Counted from the first letter of the stretch, positions 47,792 to 61,540 are shown. The stretch: DNA of 64,000 nt from Zantedeschia hybrid cultivar (GCA_030544215.1 JARZZO010000003.1:1064001-1128000), one strand, 5' to 3'. Numbers and translations are program-made. The notes: generated by a model from the sequence alone, not told the origin.

Positions 47792-48238
47792 TGCAATAAA
47801 GTTGAGGTGGAGTGCGATCTTCCAACCGAGAAATATCATCCGGCGCGGTTCACTTGCCCCTGCTGGTATAATATTTATGGCGTCAGGATGATGCATGTTG
47901 ATGTCAACTTACATGAACATTCGTTAAAAAAAATAAATAAATTTGTTATCTTAAATTTTGAAGTGCATGTCCGCACTCTTAAGAATATGTACATGTTCTG
48001 GACAGCATGTATACTTTGGAGAACGAACATGCTCCTGATGTTCTCAAGGATGCGTACATACTTTTGAGAACGTGGACATGTTTTTTCAAAATTTAGGAAG
48101 AAAGCAATTTTTTTTTCCTTTTAAGGGTGTCCATGTGCGTTGATATTAGTGCGTGTCATAATCGCGTCTGTAGGAGCATGTTGAGGAGCTATGTGAAGTT
48201 TTTCTATGTGAGAGTGCACTCACCTCAACTTTATTGCA
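47792..48238. mobile_element. MITE with TGCAATAAAGTTGAGGTG ends
   Basis: Left TGCAATAAAGTTGAGGTGGAGTGC and right GCACTCACCTCAACTTTATTGCA are inverse apart from one base. The interior has the CTCTTAAGAAT/CTTTTGAGAACG-type units and GATGCATGTTGATGTC...GTGCGTTGATATTAG ends of the CTCTCGAGAGCATG family. 447 bp. Confidence 0.7.
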
Positions 48239-49317
48239 TCTTTAGGGTCCGTTTGGTTGCATGTAAAATATAATCGGATATTTTTTTAAAAAAAAAATCA
48301 ATTTACGAGGAAAATGAAAATGTAATCAATTGTTTGACACTTCTAAAAATATTTTCTTGAAAATATTTTTATTCGTTTATTTGTCCGTAAAATCTTTTCT
48401 TGAAAATAGTTTCATACACTTATTTGCTTATAAAAGAATTTTCGCACTACAAAATTTTTAACATAGATACCATAGAGCTAAATGACACTTTTTATATTTT
48501 TCTGAATAAAGAGAATACCCCAACTCGACATTTGATTGGATACTTCAAATAAAAAGGCCATATCTTCACATGATCAAAATTAGAACTGCAAGTATTTTTT
48601 TCTTTCTTTTTAATTTTCAACTTGGGTATGTTTGGTCTCGGTTCTACATAAAACATATTCGACTGAAAAATGTTTTCCAAGGAAACTAATTTACATAGAA
48701 TATAAAAACATAATCTATCATTTCGTAGTTTTGAAAATATTTTTCTGAAAATCTTTTCATTTATTTATTTTCTTGTAAAATATTTTCTTAAAATGATTTA
48801 GTATATTTGTTGACTTCAAAAGGATATATTTCAAATTGCGAGATTGTTAACATAGGTCCACTTGATTTTTTAAGAAACAACTCTACAAAAAGAATTAAAA
48901 TTTATTATTTGGTATTTATGAATTTTTTTTTTGAAAATATTCCTCAAAACGGTCTTAGCGTATTTATCTCAAGTTTGCTTGTTTGGGTAAGTTAACTTGA
49001 ACTGAAACAGGCCAACCCTAGAGAATGGATGCTCCCCTCCCCCTCAGTGCATTGACCAAACTCAGTGAGTAACTACACAGAGATGATCCATTTTCTCAAC
49101 CCAATGGGTGGCTCGAATTGAAATGACGTAACTAATGAGGCTTCTAATTGGACCTAAGCTGAGTTGGATTGGGTAAGACGAAGGTTAGACAATTTGGACC
49201 AATCCAACCTGACTTTAACTAACAAAGTAGATAATTAGATCTTATTAAGATGTGTTTTATTTAATTTTGTAATTGTAGAGGAGGAAAACAGGTTCTCGCT
49301 TGAGGACAATTCAATTC
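48239..49317. other. AT-rich spacer with possible Tourist-like ends
   Basis: GGGTCCGTTTGGTTGCATG at about 48245 and GGGTATGTTTGGTCTCGG at about 48624 look like Tourist MITE ends, but no clear partner was found. No gene. Confidence 0.3.
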
Positions 49318-50032
49318 CTGATCTATGATAGATTTGTAGATGCTAAAGGCAACAAAAGCGTGGATGCCTGTAAGGATAGTAGACCCTCCCCCAGTTGGAG
49401 CGGGGGAAGGTTCTTCTAATGCCTAAGTCAGTTGGTGCTAAAGAAAGAGAGAGTAGAAGTATTCTAATGGCAGAGATTGCGTACCTTGGGTCCACAGGAT
49501 CCTCTTAGTTTTATAGGGGCTCCGTAGCTCCATACTTGGAAAGTTCTCGCTCCGCACTCCATGGAAGCACGATCCCGTGGCGATCATGGTTCCTTTAGTG
49601 GACTCGAAGGAAATCACGGTCATCATCCTTACTGACTAGAAGTAGAGATCATGGTGCCCTCCTTACGGTTAGGGTAAGGACTAATGGAAGTTAAGGCATA
49701 GTCTTCTTGTGTGGTAAGAAGTGTCAAGGCTAGAGGATTTCTTGAGATCTCGAGTCGAGAGCTATCCTCATGGATGGCTTTTGGGGGGGCTTATGGAGGT
49801 TGATGAGTGGTCCTCTCGAGACCTCGGGAGCCACTTAGGAACTCCTCTTGGGAGGTTCTCTTATCGATGTCGAGATCTTAACGGTGTCGTGCCGATCTGC
49901 CTTACGTGACAGAACCCCCCAAACTTCCCGTTAGAGCATGCCTGGCCCAGGAAGCTCGCTTATGGGCCGTCGTGCTACATGGGCTGGCTCTGGGCCACAT
50001 TCGTTAAACGTGAATTCGACCCCTTCAGTAAC
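49318..50032. mobile_element. Probable Gypsy-type LTR remnant
   Basis: TGATCTATG... to ...GACCCCTTCA, sharing the CCTAAGTCAG block and the end type with 32475-33240. TCTCGAGACCTCGG-type palindromic phrases lie near 49815. Ends are approximate; no target duplication was found. Confidence 0.35.
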
Positions 50033-52880
50033 TTAATTTAAACAAAAAGTTACATTATATATTTGTTGATCTAGCTTATTTTGTAGAACAAATCTTCATC
50101 TACGACATATCTTATATTGGAGTTGTAACAAGTGGCCCTACCAAGTAGTGAAAGAGACGTACACTGTGCGTAGAGTAGACACTGCTCGTGCTGCTTACGG
50201 ATAGTTGGGGGGGGGGGTGTCCTTCCAAGATGGGTCGTGGGGATTTAGGGGAAAAGAGATGAGAATAGTGTGGGGAATGAGGCCTGCCAAAGGCCTTGGT
50301 GTTTGCCGCCTTTAGCGAAAAGGGAGTCCAAAACTTTTCCTACAGTTTCCTACACTTAAACAAAAACTTTTCCTACTACGTTATCATACAGTAGGTACGA
50401 AGTTGACATTACCTACCGCCTTCAGTCATGTTATAATTAAAATATTATTTTTTTCTCAATCGTCTACACCAACAACCAACATAGTGTAGGCATGAGTTAT
50501 AGGTACACATCCCCTTTCTTTTAGCGTACACATGAGATCCTCTCTATTGGATAGTTCATATGTTGAACTCTTATGGTCTTCGAGTTTTATAATTTCTTTG
50601 TTCTCATGATTGTCAAATCTCAAAGCGCTTGGGCACTGCACCATGAGGGATTGCACTGCCAGCACAACAAGTATTTTTCTTTTTAGTAAAGATATATATA
50701 GGGAAACCCAGTCATACTCTATATATTATGGTACGAGATTATTTAATTCTCACTTTTAGACCACTTATTGTCCTTTCACGTGACTTCAAAATATTTTTGT
50801 TATTCGATTTTGCTTCTCCTTATCTTACCTTAAGTAAACAATGAAAATACCCGTAAGTCATATGAAAGAGTATATATCGAGGGATTTACTGAAATTGAGA
50901 TTCAAAGGATCTGATCACTTCTTGCATTTCATACTGTGACAGAATGAGGTTTTTTAAATCTCAATTTTAGTAGATGGTCTAATGCTTTCTCGTATGACTT
51001 GAAGACATCTTTGTCATTCTAAATTTTATAGAATAGTTTCTCATGTGTCATGTTAAGTAAATAAAGTAGATCTCCTCAAGTCACATGGGACAGTAACAAA
51101 GGATCCACTAAGGGCACATTTATTTACCCAGGTGGATTTCAAAAATGGCCGATTGTTGGAAAATTTACTATGAAATAATTAGCAAAAGCAAATGCATGGT
51201 TAGGATAAGGATCTCAAAAATCAAGAATTTTGATAGTTAGATACATGAGCCCACCTCTTTCGATTTTCTTAATATCCAAAACATGAGGATATATACTAGG
51301 AAAATCGTTGGTATTTGTTGTTATTCATGCTTTATCCATCTTACATGTGATTCAATGGTTAAGTATTTATAGGGTCTCCTAAGTCGGAGATGTTTAAATC
51401 TCATGAGTCTGCCGATGAAAGATAATTATAAATCGAACATGAATTTTTCACCTAATTAGGTAACGATTTTGACTTAATCTCACCCACTAAAATAAGTAAT
51501 CTTACGGTCACACCAAAATATATAATGTTCAGATACCTGATGTAAGTTGAACATGTGACCTCTTCAAATATCAATGCAATATATCAACTGAGTTAGGTCC
51601 GGTTGGTATTTTTGTGATTTTTACTATGATCTGCATATAATGTGAGAAGATACATTGAGACTAGGGATGTAAATTGGGCGGGCTCGACGGGATTATGTGA
51701 TAATTTGAGTCTAACTTAAATTCTAAATAGCCTAACTTAAATCCAGCCTAAATTTAACCCAAATTCAACTCTAATTTAGTAGTGAGTGGATTGGGTTAGA
51801 TTGGACTTGTCCTGTTTATAAATAATTTGTTAGAAGTGTTTTATTTTTTGTATGAATTATTGAAAAAATCTATAGATTAAATTGGATCACTCCGTTTTCA
51901 ATCCAACTTAGTTCAAGTTTAACTAATGTCAACTTAAATTTAATCTAACCCGATTTATATAACTTGAACTAATTCAATTTATTTTAATATGGGCTAAGTT
52001 GAGACTCGATTGACACTCCTAATTGAGACTTAGTGCTTAAAATAACAAAAGAATCTCACATGGTGTGGGAGAGTGGGTGGACAGATTAGGACCTACTTCG
52101 TGCAATTATACACCTAGCTGGGGTCAGGTGCTTTAATAATTCAGATATTATGGGATGGTGCCCACCTACGATGCTGAAATCTGACTGATCATGTGACTGT
52201 CCTGCTACGTGAGTGCGCACTTCAGGAGTTCTTGTGGACATCCCATAACCATAACTGCACTTGCAGTTGGGACCGTGTTGGTTTGTTTTATGTGATTTTA
52301 AGATTTGAGTTTATTCGTGCATTTGATCTGACTTATTCAGATGATTGCTAAAATCTGAATAATTATGCGACTGTAATTGCGCACTGCAGGAGTTCTTATG
52401 GATGTCGGCTGCTAACAAGTCATTCTCAAGTGAATTATATTGCAGGCTGAGCAAGATCGTCTGGATCTTGTGTATCTAGACCGTACAACACCTCCAGACA
52501 CATAGAATCGATTCTGTTGCAAGCACCAGTGGTCCTAGGTGTGGTGTACAGATAAAAGCTATGGTAGATAGTCAAATATTAGTTTTTACACTATCAATTT
52601 CTTTAATACTTAAAGTGTGGTAAATTGTTAAAATATATAATTATATTGACTCATATGACACTCTTCTTAGCGGATTTTAATTTTCGATCTAAAACTATCA
52701 AAGATCAAAACAAAGAATTTGGACTAATGATTTTAAAATTGAAAATTTTACTTTCATCAACGTTTAAATTGATGATTTCAAAATTGATATTTGAACATCT
52801 TTTACTTAAACCAAATGACCCTCAAGAAGAAGAACAACTAATACGTAAAAGTATAAAACACACTTTGCACTAGTGCTGCC
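50033..52880. other. Gene-free AT-rich spacer
   Basis: Contains an 11-bp G run (50207-50217), a possible MITE end (GGGCACATTTATTTACCC at 51115) and a weak tRNA-like pair at about 51355-51410 (TGGTTAAGTAT, GTTTAAATCTC). No protein family was recognised. Confidence 0.35.
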
Positions 52881-54470
52881 TTCACTTGTGGCATAATTAT
52901 TCCAAACGCGACCAGAATCCCCTAATCTCGTCATTATCATTATCAAATGCTAATCCCATCTATTTCGGTTCGACTACACGAATCATGTTCAGTCATCTTT
53001 ATCTGTTAAATAAAGTACTTGTGGTAATAAGTAGCAACATCATGTCTTTTCTAATTATATTTAATCACTTTATTTTAAAATTTTCTCTGATATCTTTTAC
53101 ATTGCTCCACTCTAAAGTTAAGTAACAATGTATATGACCAAATCATCGCAATGTATTCTCCATGAACTTAATGTCAATAGGAGTTATACTTAATGCTTAC
53201 CTATATATTCATTCTTAATATTATCTTTTCTAATTACTATACATCTATCTCAACATCCTCATCTCAGCAGTACATATATGATCTTTTCTCACAATCCAAC
53301 ACTCGGAATCATATAATATAGTAGGTGTCACGGCCATTCTATAAAACTTGTCTTTTAGTTTTAAGGGGACACTTCAATCACACAAGATTACATATATACT
53401 TCTCCATTTCAATTAACCTACCTGGACTTTGTATATAACATCTTCTTGGATCTTTTTATTATCTTGAATATTAGATCTTAAATATTGAAAGTTGTTATTT
53501 TTAGAAATAACTTGAGCTTCAATTGTGACTAAATTTACTTGATAATCAAGTTATATGTTACTAACTTAGTTAGACTAATCTTAAAGTCTTTAGATTTTAA
53601 AATGGACCTATATTATTCTAATTATTATTCAATCTCTCAATATTATCATCAATTAGAATAATGCCATCTCTAAATAACACACACCAAGGGATGTTATCTT
53701 GCAAGTGTTTAGTAATTTTATTTAAAACTAAAGTAAAGAGATAAAGGCTTAATGTCAACTCTTGATGTAATCTAATAATAATAAGGAATTTAGACGTCTC
53801 TTCAACAATAGTTTTCGCTAGTCTAAACCTTCTACATATATCTAATCACATGAACATATCCCTTAGTTGTTCTCTTCTTCTGTAAAGTCCACTAAATTAG
53901 ATATCTGGGTACATGATCATAACTTTTCTCTAAATCAACAAAAATCATATATAAATCTTTTCTCATTTCTCTATATTTATCTAAATAATTGTGTCAATAG
54001 AAAAATAGTTTATATAGTAGATCTAGTAGGCATGAAACCAAATGTTTTTTCGAGCCATTAGTTATATGGCTGAGATACTTCTCTACCACTCTGAACCAAA
54101 GTTTCATAGTATGACTTATAAGTTTAATTACATCCAAATGTTTTTTTCGAGCCATTAGTTATATGGTTGAGATACTTCTCTATCACTCTGAACTAAAGTT
54201 TCATAGTATAACTTATAACTTTAATTACATAGTGGTTATTGCAATCTTAAATACCTCATTTGAACTATGATATTTCTTCTCCAATCAGCCATCATTTTTC
54301 TCTCTCTTAAAAACTTATTGAGAAGTCTAGTCAACCACTTAACACCTAAATTCTCTTCTCTTCCAGAATCTCTTATTCTATGGTCCAAAAATGGTTTGAA
54401 ATTACTATGTGCAGAAAAAAAGTATCTCAAAGTGATTTATTAATTCTTGTTTTCAAATGGTCTTTCATGA
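52881..54470 (-). pseudogene. Decayed RTE-type LINE reverse transcriptase
   Basis: Minus-strand translation in shifting frames gives the RTE reverse transcriptase core. FGFMPTRSTI at about 54045 corresponds to the FGFMPGRST block, followed by FLL.QL..., RFIYDF and YDH near 53920. Then come the plant RTE order of blocks down to CRDTYYI- and LKR-like text at about 53340. Many stops. Ends unclear. Confidence 0.7.
54034..54236. repeat. ~101-bp tandem duplication inside the RTE relic
   Basis: CAAATGTTTTTTCGAGCCATTAGTTATATGG and the 70 bp after it occur twice in tandem with few differences, so the duplication happened after insertion. Confidence 0.85.
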
Positions 54471-55602
54471 AGAATTACAATCTCTCGTTTAGATGTTAAA
54501 AGTCATTATACAGGTTTTTGGACCTTTACCTATATTTTATTTTAAATTATATTATAAATGTCTTTACTTTCTCTTCTCAAATGTAACCTCCAGACTAACT
54601 ACGGCTGAGTTCTTAGTTGCTTATATAACAAGTACCACTCCTAATTTAAGGTGGATAATATGGGTGTGAATTCGAAGTGGATGCCAGGTCAAGACACTAA
54701 CAAAGTGATATTCTCCATGATAAATTAGTTTTGTTGGCCACTGAAACGTCCACGACATGTTAGTGCACATGCATGCATATGGTGAACGCCTATGCCATGC
54801 ACATACATCGACAGATTCAACACAAATCAATATTAACTGAATAAATAGTACTTGTTGTAACATTGCAGTACAACCGTCCGATGGCGCATGGTTGCTGTAC
54901 TTCCTTAGAGGAGGTGCAACGCATTTTAAATATGCCCCGTCGTCTGATTAGATGACGATTGTACTATAATACCCAAAAGAGCATTAATCCAATGAACATT
55001 ACTTTTAATTGATTACGTGGACGGCAACGAAACATAAGCTCAAGAACTGAGCTTCGGAAGTTGTTAGGGTACTAAAGCATGTATTGCCGAGGTGGGCAAA
55101 CTATCTTTTCTCATAAAATGCATGGGGAAGATTAGATTTTTGTTTAAGTTTCTGAATTGACACTGCGGAACAAGTTAGAAGGGGATCAGATATACCTTGT
55201 GCGTGGTGTCAACGAACAGAGTCGGCCCAATAAAGTCGACGGGCTGCGGTGATGATCTGCGGCCCACTTTTAACTCTGGGCTCGCCCGTTGAAGTCGTCC
55301 ATGCGAGGGCCGGCGTGAGGTTGCCGCCGCCTACCGAGCTGGGCACAGCCATGGATTGGCCCGTAGTAGATTATATAGCCCGTGCAAAACCGACCAAGAT
55401 GGATCGATGGAGGCAAACTGCAAAAGGGAGTGGATATGACTTGTATGTATCCTCGGATAACAATTGAAACCATGGGGGAAGGATCGGATTCATGCGATCT
55501 TCTAGTTGCTCTTGGCTTGACATTTTGAACAAGAGTGCTGCATAATGGAATCTTTTACATATAAGTGACAGTGGATGCAGAGATCTCAAAATTAATTACA
55601 TG
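54471..55602. other. Gene-free spacer
   Basis: An M1-like phrase at about 54849 (AGTACTTGTTGTAACATTGCAG). The frame 55249-55467 has no known domain. Nothing else is supported. Confidence 0.35.
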
Positions 55603-57299
55603 CACTACAAGGAGAAGAGGATTTGTCAGCAGCTAGGAGCCGTTGACAAATAGCAGAGTCGCTGACAAAATCATATGTCAACGGCTAGTCAGTCGTTGAC
55701 AAAGTCGTGGACAAAAGTCCCGTTGGCAAATATTTGTCAACGGCTAATGAGAAACCGTTGACAAATATTAAAAGGCGTGGACAAAGAGAACATATATCAA
55801 CGGTTGCTAGCCGTAAACAAATGGGACATTTGTCAACGGTTATAAGCCGCTGACAAATAATGTTTTTGTCCACGGCTATAAGCCGTTGACATATGCTGTT
55901 AATGTCAACAGTTGTACCCGCTGACAAATGGTATATTTGTCCACGGCCACAGCCGTTGACATATGCTATGCATTTGTTAACGGCTGTAGCCGCTGACAAA
56001 TGTGATATGTCTATGGTTTCTTAGCCGTTGACATATGGTAATAGAAGTTTTTGTCAACGATTTTAGCTGCTGACAAACGGTTATTAATTAAAAATATATA
56101 TTTAAAAATAATAAATAATGTACAAAAATCTGTAGATACACAAACCTATATATAAACAAGTACACACATCCATACAACTACATCCATACACAGTATGAAC
56201 TTAGCCAATAAGTACACAAGCTGTGAGGAAACACATCGATTAGATAAGGGATCCATTTTTTTACAATAAGTACATTGCACACATTGCATACGCACGTAAA
56301 ACACAAACATACACAATCGCCTCTTCATGAAGTTTAGGAGAGGAGAGACCGGAAACTCAGATGGAAAATGTTTTTAACCCATAGACTTGTTCATCATTCA
56401 TGTCAAAGGGGATGGATAGAGTGAATATGACACAACATCATATAACAAAATTTGTAAAGTTTTTCGAATCGAAATTAACCATAGGACATGCCACTCTATT
56501 CCGTATGCATACCTGGTGATGTGTATAGGGTAGTCACAAAATACTTCTAGTGATGCTACTTGGCACTCGTTTATAGTTCTCTGCAAGAACAAAAAAGGAA
56601 AAGGTTAGCTACTATATTTCTATACCCACATTATGGTTCAACTAAAGTATATTGTAAAAAGACTGATAAATAGGCAATCAAATTTGAACATGCATCTACA
56701 TCCCTTAACAATTATTTAACCTGCTTTTGTTGTTCACGTGAGAAGGTATATTTTCAGGAGTAAAAGCCAAGACCTTTTCCTTAGAGAATACACTTCAAGT
56801 TAATTTCCAATTATTATAAACGAAAACAATAGATAAGGATAAAGATAAAGTTAAAGATACACATTTTTCTTAAACGTTAAGGATAGCGCCCACTACTCTG
56901 TCCAACACGTACCCTTTTACATCCATAAATAAAACACACTAGGCACGGCTCAGGTTATTACTAATACTTATGTCATGGTTTTTATGGGGTACTAGGAACA
57001 CGAGTATTTGACAGTTAATGAGGCCTTGAACATCCTAAGAAATAAAATCTGATAATGACTAAAATTATCTATCATATTGCATATTTGGATTAGTGATACA
57101 TGCATCTAATACCTTACCCTATATCATTGCAAGTTAAAAAGAAACCAAAAAACCAACCTCAATAAAAATGCCATTTTGAGAACTATGTCAAATCGAACCA
57201 AAATAAATCAAGTTACCAACCCCTCATGTGTAGACTTTTTCTTAGCATGTATTAACCAGCCATAAAAAACTACCAAACCAACCATATCTAGAGTATACC

Positions 57300-57385
57300 A
57301 CACTTAATCTGGTGGAATGTCAAGTTTCGAACCCATGACCTTAGTTAGGAATCCCTCTCTCCGTTACCACTAGTCTACTCGTTCA
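57300..57385 (-). mobile_element. Possible tRNA-derived SINE fragment
   Basis: On the minus strand a TAGTGGTAACGG A-box-like motif is followed by GGGTTCGAAAC, a full B-box match, about 40 bp later. No poly-A was seen. Confidence 0.3.
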
Positions 57386-57500
57386 AAAAAAAAAGGAGTT
57401 AAAATCAATGTGGATATGCCACCAAAGAGCAAAGGAGACCTCAAATCAGTGTTTTTCCATGCTAGGCACCACAAGCCGACCATTGAGACATTTGGACTTG

Positions 57501-57730
57501 GAGGAATACTTGCTGCAATGTTGAGAATTCAGTGTCTGGGTTGCAATGCATTAAAGATTGGATGACACATAAAAATATTTTTTAAGAAATTGGCCAAGCT
57601 CAAAGACCATCAAACTCAACCAGTTTATGTTTTGATCAAATGGATATTAGAGAAAGAAATTGTGCATGAACGCAATCTTACCGCACATGGTCCAACAGTT
57701 GTAGTTACTCGGGTGCAGCAAGTGTTTCTT
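57501..57730. mobile_element. MITE family M1 member nested in the CACTA element
   Basis: Left GAGGAATACTTGCTGCAATG; right GGTGCAGCAAGTGTTTCTTTT. 230 bp, close in size to 33276-33495. Confidence 0.55.
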
Positions 57731-58724
57731 TTGATAGTCGGATTCTTTATTCTAGTACAAGCAATCCCAGATTGTTTTACTTATACTGAAATAAGGAAAC
57801 TTTTTTTAGCATTGGCAACTCTACTCTAGCTCTGCCTAGAATAACCATTCTAATTAGACATAGGAAATTAAACAATAAAAATATGATAAAGGAGGCATCA
57901 TTAACGCTTATTACGAGTAAAATGAGCAATTCGAGCATTTTACTTGAATTGTTAATTTTCTCTTGTTTCAAAATAAGTCATTCCCACCCGAGTTAAGAAA
58001 TCCGTGCATTCAAAGTACAATAGCAAGACCATGGCAAAATATGCCACCTATTCTCACTTATTCTACTATTAAACAAGCACTTGAGCTATTGACCTATGAG
58101 CTCATGACGTTTATAAGATCAGATCCTCTAGGCCCTCTTTTCTATACTCCGATATGCCTTCGGTACCTCCCAACTTTTCCTATCAAATGGCATGTTTATA
58201 TCAAATTTCATATAAGTGGAAGCATATTGAGGTACAAAAAAGGAAACCCAGAAGGTCTTGTCAAAGAACTTACCAAGGGAAATGTTCTTTAATTTTTCAT
58301 CCTCCCCTATGGTTGTTTTACATCTCATGGTTACTTTATGTGGTCACTAGCTAATGTTTTGTGAAGAGGCAGTGAGCACTTCCACTTACCTTCCCATGGC
58401 TGCAGATCCCTAATCATGAGGGCAGAGTTCTAAAATAACAAATACATAGGACACCATAAAATTAACATTAACAAATCTTTACCCAGCACAAGTTGCCCTC
58501 TCCCTAAAAATTCTCAATCAAATTTAAAAAGTTTCAATGTATACTACTTTTCCACATCCATAATTCCTACGTGATGCAATCTCAGGCTTATGAATGATAT
58601 AATATGCCTAGGCAATCCGAGTTGTTATTTTTCATTTATGTAACTAGTTTAGAGCATTTATATATAATATCATTCATTTAATGCATTTTCTTTATGCTAT
58701 TCACACACATAAGGTAGGCATCAG

Positions 58725-60255
58725 TGTTGAATTTCTCGGGTTTCTCCGGATCGCTCACGCAGCGAAAAATAAAATAAAAAGCAGCGATCCGTTTTTCCCG
58801 TTTCGAATAAATAAAACTTCGATAATCGGATTATCGAATCTCACTGTGTGCGGATTCGAATCCGCAACCATTTGGTTCCGTCCGTGCGACACCACAAGCC
58901 GCGCAAGCGTCCGGTCTCTAGCGGAGTCCACGCGATCCTCCCCACGACGGATATTCTCGCGTTCCTCGTTCTTCGCAGCCCACGAAACATCCGCCGGTCG
59001 CCGCAACGCGCGGACGATTTCCCGTTGAACGGGAGTCGGAGAAGCGACAGAGCAAATCCGGATCTGTCTGGGACGCCAGAGAGAGAGAGAAACAGAGGAG
59101 GGGCGGTTAGGGTTAGCAGCAGCTTGGCCTGCTCAGTCCGTTCGCTATGTTTTATGCTAACCGCGCGATTTTTCATAAAAAGTCCCGGTTTATATAAAAC
59201 CCACTTATTATCCATCGCCTTGAGAATCATTTGCGTGTGACCCTCTAGGCCTAATTACCAGTCCGGTTAATAAACTCAGTAACTCCTTACTGGCTTTATT
59301 AATCAATTAATAACTCTTTATTAATTAATTAATCAATCAAATTAATATCGCACATCGAATTCGACTGGACCTATGATCACGTTGGGTGCCAAGCAACACC
59401 GCGTGAACCCGGAATGTATCGAGGTTAAGCAACCCACTCTTGGAACCTTTCCGCCGACAGTTACTGCGTGAATATAATCCTTCATTCGTACAATGCTCTC
59501 GAGTCAACTCAGGGTATGGCGTGTTGTCAAACCCTAACCGGTCGACTTACTTGGATTTCCGTTGATAAATATCGAAAAACTCCTTTCCCGATATTATCGT
59601 CCGCCTTGGCTAGGGACTTCCACGCATCCTTCCTAGAGCATTCTCTCTTTAAGTACCTAGAGCGAATGATTCCTTATTGACACACAATTCCCTTCGACGG
59701 TATTCCATTGTATCAAATCCTTGGCGTTTTAGAATCCCGTGGCTAGAGATTCGTAAACCAAGGTCAAAGCACAAAAGTCCACCGACAAGGTGTCCTTGGT
59801 GTCTCAGGTTCGAGGACCATCCACGCAACTGCGACAATAGAATCAAGCTGGTTGACAGTGAGGTACAATACCATCTAGTGATTCAGTCGGATCAGTTTAG
59901 TGAACTCATTCTCTAATGAGCACCTACATATTCGCCTTAGTGTCTCCACACAAGTGACTTATGAGATCAATCACCTTCATCATATGAGTAGGAGTAATCT
60001 GTACTAGTCTAACCGGATATCCGATGTCCTTCTCGGATATCCTTCGACTAGGAACGATTAAGAATATGTGTGTTTAAGTGATTAGTTTCATTACTATGAT
60101 CTCATTATAATCTGATCACTATCGCACATATTCACGGACTTCATTATGAGACGATAATTAATACGATTTACACATAATGAATATTATGCTATTATATTAA
60201 TAAATGAACGATATGTACATAGTCAGATTGGCTTGTAGGCCACCTAAGACTAACA
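58725..60255. mobile_element. Solo LTR, Copia-like family 1 (copy 2), nested in CACTA
   Basis: 1,531 bp, TGTTGAATTTCTCGGG to CTAAGACTAACA. Perfect 5-bp duplication ATCAG at 58720-58724 and 60256-60260. Collinear with 844-2397 at high identity. Confidence 0.92.
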
Positions 60256-60499
60256 ATCAGTACTTAAGGTCACAGGGCAACAAACACATTTCTGCATAAT
60301 ATCACTGAGAATATCTTGCAAGACGTACTCGAGAAAATAGCCCTAAATAACAAAACATACCAAAAAACGAGTAACTGGCCTAGAATCTACCCCTATATTG
60401 GAATGGGAAATCGTCTGCCCAATCAGAATGAATCTTTGCTGGAATCCCAAAGAAGACACCACATAATCAAAGAAAAAAATGGAACATAAATAGTTGGGG

Positions 60500-61540
60500 C
60501 TTTAGATGCATGTTCACCAACCACCTTTAAACCATCAAGGAAATACCAATCCATTGTTTGAATGGCAAAAAAATTATTCTTTCAAGATGATACTTGATCT
60601 AAGAAGGAGAAGCTCCGGCCGTTGGCCTAGAGAAGAGGGAAACAACAGTAACAACAAGTTGGGAGGCAACAGACGTGGAAACGATATGTTGGAGGCCACT
60701 GCTGTTGTAGAGGCCGTGCGTGTTGAAGGCGGGAACTCTCCAGCAGTTAAGAACGAGAATGCAGTAGTAAGAAATTTTGGGGCAAATAGCAGCAAGAGTA
60801 GTGAACCCTAGTGGCTAGGATTTGGGGGTTGCGCCTTAAATTTGGGGAAGTTTTCCTAGAATCCATGCTAAGATGAGGATGTGGGGAGGGTTTTGTGTCA
60901 GAGCAGGCCAAGAGGATGGATCGATCTCCTTACCTGGCTATTTCTGCTGACAGATGGACGACAGAGGTCCAAGAACGTCGCCTTGCACGCCGACGGATCA
61001 ACCTTGCCGACCCGTGGCTCCTCGTATCGAGGGGAGACAATTTCAGAATGCGAAGCAGGCACACGTGTAGGCGCGGAGGGAAAGAGCCAGAGAGGAGCGA
61101 TGGTGGAGTTGGGGCTGGCGGCTGGCTGGCGGCCCGCCGAGGAGCAACGATGGGGTTGGCGATGGAGTTGGGCTGACGGCTAGAGGTGGCGAAAGGTTCG
61201 CTGGTGCCTGGGTAACAGCCGCAGCGTGGGTTTGAGGGGGTAAAGGGCGGGGGTGCGTTGTGGGGTCGCCGGCAGTTGGAGGCGGCGAATGGGTCACTGG
61301 CGCCTGGGAGATCAGGAACAACTGCGGCGTGGGTTTGAGGGGGGAAAGGGCGGGGGCACGGTGTAGGGTCGCCGGCGGTTGGAGGCGGCGATGGGGATGC
61401 CGGCGACTGAAGGCGGCGAGCGTTGGGGTCGTCGGTGTTTGGGAGAGGAAGAACTACGGTGCGCGTGGGTTTGAGGGTGGGGGCGTTGTGGACTGGCCAG
61501 GGACGAAAGGAAGGCTTAGGGTTATATGTTTTTGTCCATA
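60500..61540. other. GC-rich interior of the CACTA element
   Basis: Composition shifts from AT-rich to GC-rich at about 60600. Overlapping frames (60506-60811, 60881-61183, 61260-61541) have no recognised domain. It may be a captured gene fragment or the element's own transcript start. Confidence 0.35.
61150..61500. repeat. Minisatellite of 103-136-bp units in the CACTA element
   Basis: CGTGGGTTTGAGGG recurs at 61225, 61328 and 61464, each followed by a GGGCGGGGG or similar run; after the first two this leads to GGGTCGCCGGCGGTTGG. Variable unit length. Confidence 0.75.
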
